Below, piece by piece: positions 62,683 to 64,000 of a DNA stretch of 64,000 bases. Origin of the DNA: Corynebacterium sp. (GTDB lineage Bacteria; Actinomycetota; Actinomycetes; Mycobacteriales; Mycobacteriaceae); contig NZ_JALAGU010000023.1 in assembly GCF_022712275.1 (NCBI RefSeq), positions 41,901-105,900 on the forward strand. Direction: 5' to 3'. Each line of letters starts with the position of its first letter. Position 1 is the stretch's first letter. The notes under the pieces were generated by a model. That model was not told the DNA's origin. It made no database searches and was given only the letters and a program-made list of their open reading frames with translations. Made by a program: the position numbers and the translations under genes.

Positions 62683-63014
62683 GTGGGCTGCTCGTGGTGA
62701 CAGTGGACCGGACCGATCTCGCTCGACGCACGGCATCCCGATTTCTCATGGAAGTGGCACCCGGAGTATCCGCCGGCATTGTCAACCAGAGGGTCCGTGA
62801 AGGCCTCCTGGAACAGTTGCGGACCGAAGTCCCCCAGTACACTGCAGTGTGGCAGGAACATGGGCTGATGCAGTCGGAGGCCCAGGGGATCCGGGCGGAC
62901 GGTCGACAGGTCATAGAGTTCGACGGGGTCTCCGTGGTGTCAGTTCCGGACAATACGGCCCGCGGTAGGATGTTCCGCGAGCGGGTCCGCCAGAACCTGG
63001 GTAGCAGCGAATAA
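62679..63014 (+). CDS. cas2: Cas2e adaptation protein
   Basis: The 111-residue protein belongs to the I-E Cas2 subgroup (CasE-associated, thinner and with a different C-terminus from other Cas2). It begins SGLLVVTVDRTDLARRTASR, has FLMEVAPGVSAGIVNQRVRE typical of Cas2e, and a C-terminal strand-rich tail that binds Cas1. It forms the core of the Cas1-Cas2 complex that measures spacer length, which fits the exact 32-base spacers in the array. The array starts 46 bases after its stop. Confidence 0.93.
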   Translation: MSGLLVVTVDRTDLARRTASRFLMEVAPGVSAGIVNQRVREGLLEQLRTEVPQYTAVWQEHGLMQSEAQGIRADGRQVIEFDGVSVVSVPDNTARGRMFRERVRQNLGSSE

Positions 63015-63060
63015 CTGTAAGCATTCGCTGAACCTCGGTTGGTTCCACAGGTCACAGCCT
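63015..63060 (+). promoter_or_regulatory. Leader region of the CRISPR array
   Basis: Only 46 bases separate the cas2 stop from the first repeat, so the leader is short or extends into the cas2 coding sequence. Orientation of the repeat (hairpin followed by GTTGAGCC, the equivalent of the I-E 5' handle) puts the leader on this side. New spacers should enter at 63061. No clear promoter is visible. Confidence 0.55.
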
Positions 63061-64000
63061 GTCCTCCCCACTGCGTGGGGGTTGAGCCGAGCTGGGCCTC
63101 ACCCCGCAGGACGGTGAGTGGTCCTCCCCACTGCGTGGGGGTTGAGCCGCTATGGGTGAGGGGGAGGAACAGGCAGGCAAGTCCTCCCCACTGCGTGGGG
63201 GTTGAGCCGATGGCACTGTCACCGCGGTGGTGGAGGGCCTGTCCTCCCCACTGCGTGGGGGTTGAGCCTAGGGGGCGTCCTGCCCCTCACCCTGGGCTGA
63301 GTCCTCCCCACTGCGTGGGGGTTGAGCCTTTGCGATCCCGCCGCGCACGCAGCCGATTGAGTCCTCCCCACTGCGTGGGGGTTGAGCCTTCTCAGCTCAC
63401 GCGAGTGCTGGACTCTACAGGTCCTCCCCACTGCGTGGGGGTTGAGCGCCAACCGCTGCTCCGTCCACTCCTGGATCTGGGTCCTCCCCACTGCGTGGGG
63501 GTTGAGCCAGGTCCGCGATTGCGAGCGAGGTGCGCCGAGGGTCCTCCCCACTGCGTGGGGGTTGAGCCTGAGTGACTGACCCTGTTCACGAACTATACGA
63601 GTCCTCCCCACTGCGTGGGGGTTGAGCCATGTGGGACTGGATCACCTACCCGGTCCTCGAGTCCTCCCCACTGCGTGGGGGTTGAGCCGCATCACCGCAT
63701 GCAGATGCCGCACATCATCCGTCCTCCCCACTGCGTGGGGGTTGAGCCGATCTGGAATCCGGCGGAGTGGGATGGGACGAGTCCTCCCCACTGCGTGGGG
63801 GTTGAGCCGTACGAGCTGCGGCACACGGCGGCGTCCCTGGGTCCTCCCCACTGCGTGGGGGTTGAGCCACCCGACAGATTGGGGGGTTGCGCCGTGGACG
63901 GTCCTCCCCACTGCGTGGGGGTTGAGCCGAGGGCGGGTGGGCGATCACCGGCGGGGGAGAGTCCTCCCCACTGCGTGGGGGTTGAGCCGAGAACGACTGG
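63061..64000 (+). CRISPR. I-E-type CRISPR array, 16 repeats visible, continues past the window
   Basis: Sixteen repeats begin at 63061 and every 60 bases after, the last at 63961. The 28-base repeat starts GTCCTCCCCACTGCG and ends TGGGGGTTGAGCC. All copies are identical except that the seventh (63421) ends in G instead of C. CCCCAC and GTGGGG form a 6-base stem with loop TGC, as in I-E repeats cut by Cas6e. All 15 complete spacers are exactly 32 bases. No repeat is degenerate, so the array looks active. Spacer 13 (63809-63840) reads YELRHTAASL in frame, a phage integrase motif. The array is cut by the window end 12 bases into a spacer. Confidence 0.98.

Noticed and set aside
54689..63014. Plain type I-E call based on Cas1e, Cas2e and Cas6e
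   Set aside because: Cse1, Cse2, Cas7e and Cas5e are absent. The remaining genes carry Csb1, Csb2 and HD-last Cas3 features.
63039..63575. Open frames reading PPHCVGVEP or NPHAVGRT repeats
   Set aside because: These are translations of the CRISPR repeats; 60-base spacing keeps frames open by chance.

Overview
The window looks like chromosome of a high-GC, mycolic-acid actinobacterium, most likely a Corynebacterium. It opens with the DprE1/DprE2 epimerase pair that makes the arabinose donor for arabinogalactan. Codon use is strongly G/C-ending, GTG starts and ATGA/GTGA gene overlaps are common, and many exported proteins are lipoproteins. I see no rRNA, tRNA or intact insertion sequence. The genus is an inference from gene content.

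Layout. 1-2.4 kb: partial gene, then dprE1-dprE2. 3.0-6.8 kb: copper island (DUF1541 lipoprotein, small membrane protein, copZ, copA) with two identical-type CsoR operators. 7.0-8.1 kb: old yellow enzyme. 8.2-15.9 kb: phosphonate uptake and breakdown cluster (GntR/UTRA regulator, FAD oxidase, phnD-phnC-fused phnE, PhnX-like hydrolase, Zn alcohol dehydrogenase) with three matching operators. 15.9-19.5 kb: beta-oxidation-type operon (two SDRs, thiolase, TetR). 19.7-24.9 kb: secreted lipase, a GH3 beta-glucosidase broken by one amber codon, an unknown gene behind a LexA-like box, and a decayed lipase. 25.1-29.1 kb: MFS exporter and gluconate genes, including a kinase paralogue that has lost its P-loop lysine. 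29.1-40.1 kb: amine/GABA catabolism (gabP, gabT, PucR regulator, TetR, putrescine-type oxidase, Usp, permease, aldehyde dehydrogenase), enough on paper to take putrescine through GABA towards succinate. 40.3-43.5 kb: Ltp-repeat surface protein, lipoprotein, MatC-type carrier. 43.6-50.4 kb: a tryptophan tryptophylquinone (TTQ) amine dehydrogenase cluster, mauE-mauD-mauA-mauB-multicopper oxidase-amicyanin-cupredoxin-mauF. 50.6-54.2 kb: small envelope proteins, a frameshifted gene, a tiny 50-residue gene and an IclR remnant. 54.7-64.0 kb: a CRISPR-Cas locus with an array running off the window.

Two systems stand out. The first is the CRISPR locus. Its effector genes are of the I-G (formerly I-U) kind (Csb1/Cas7, Csb2/Cas5, Cas3 with a C-terminal HD domain). 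Its crRNA-processing enzyme (Cas6e), adaptation proteins (Cas1e, Cas2e), repeat and 32-nt spacers are of the I-E kind. No separate cas8 exists; instead the last ~280 residues of the 1,252-residue Cas3 look like a shrunken Csx17/Cas8u domain, so nuclease-helicase and large subunit appear fused. Csb2 seems to have lost the histidine-containing motif of its Cas6-like end, which would explain why a separate Cas6e is present.

The second is the mau cluster. TTQ amine dehydrogenases are known from Gram-negative periplasms and need the di-haem enzyme MauG to finish the cofactor. Here the heavy chain, both cupredoxins and the oxidase carry lipoprotein signals, which would tether the pathway outside the membrane of a Gram-positive-type cell. 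No mauG is in the window; a Tat-exported multicopper oxidase sits in the operon instead. It could be the terminal oxidase for the amicyanin, a substitute in TTQ maturation, or both. The neighbouring copper-export and amine/GABA genes fit a cell that handles copper and feeds on amines.
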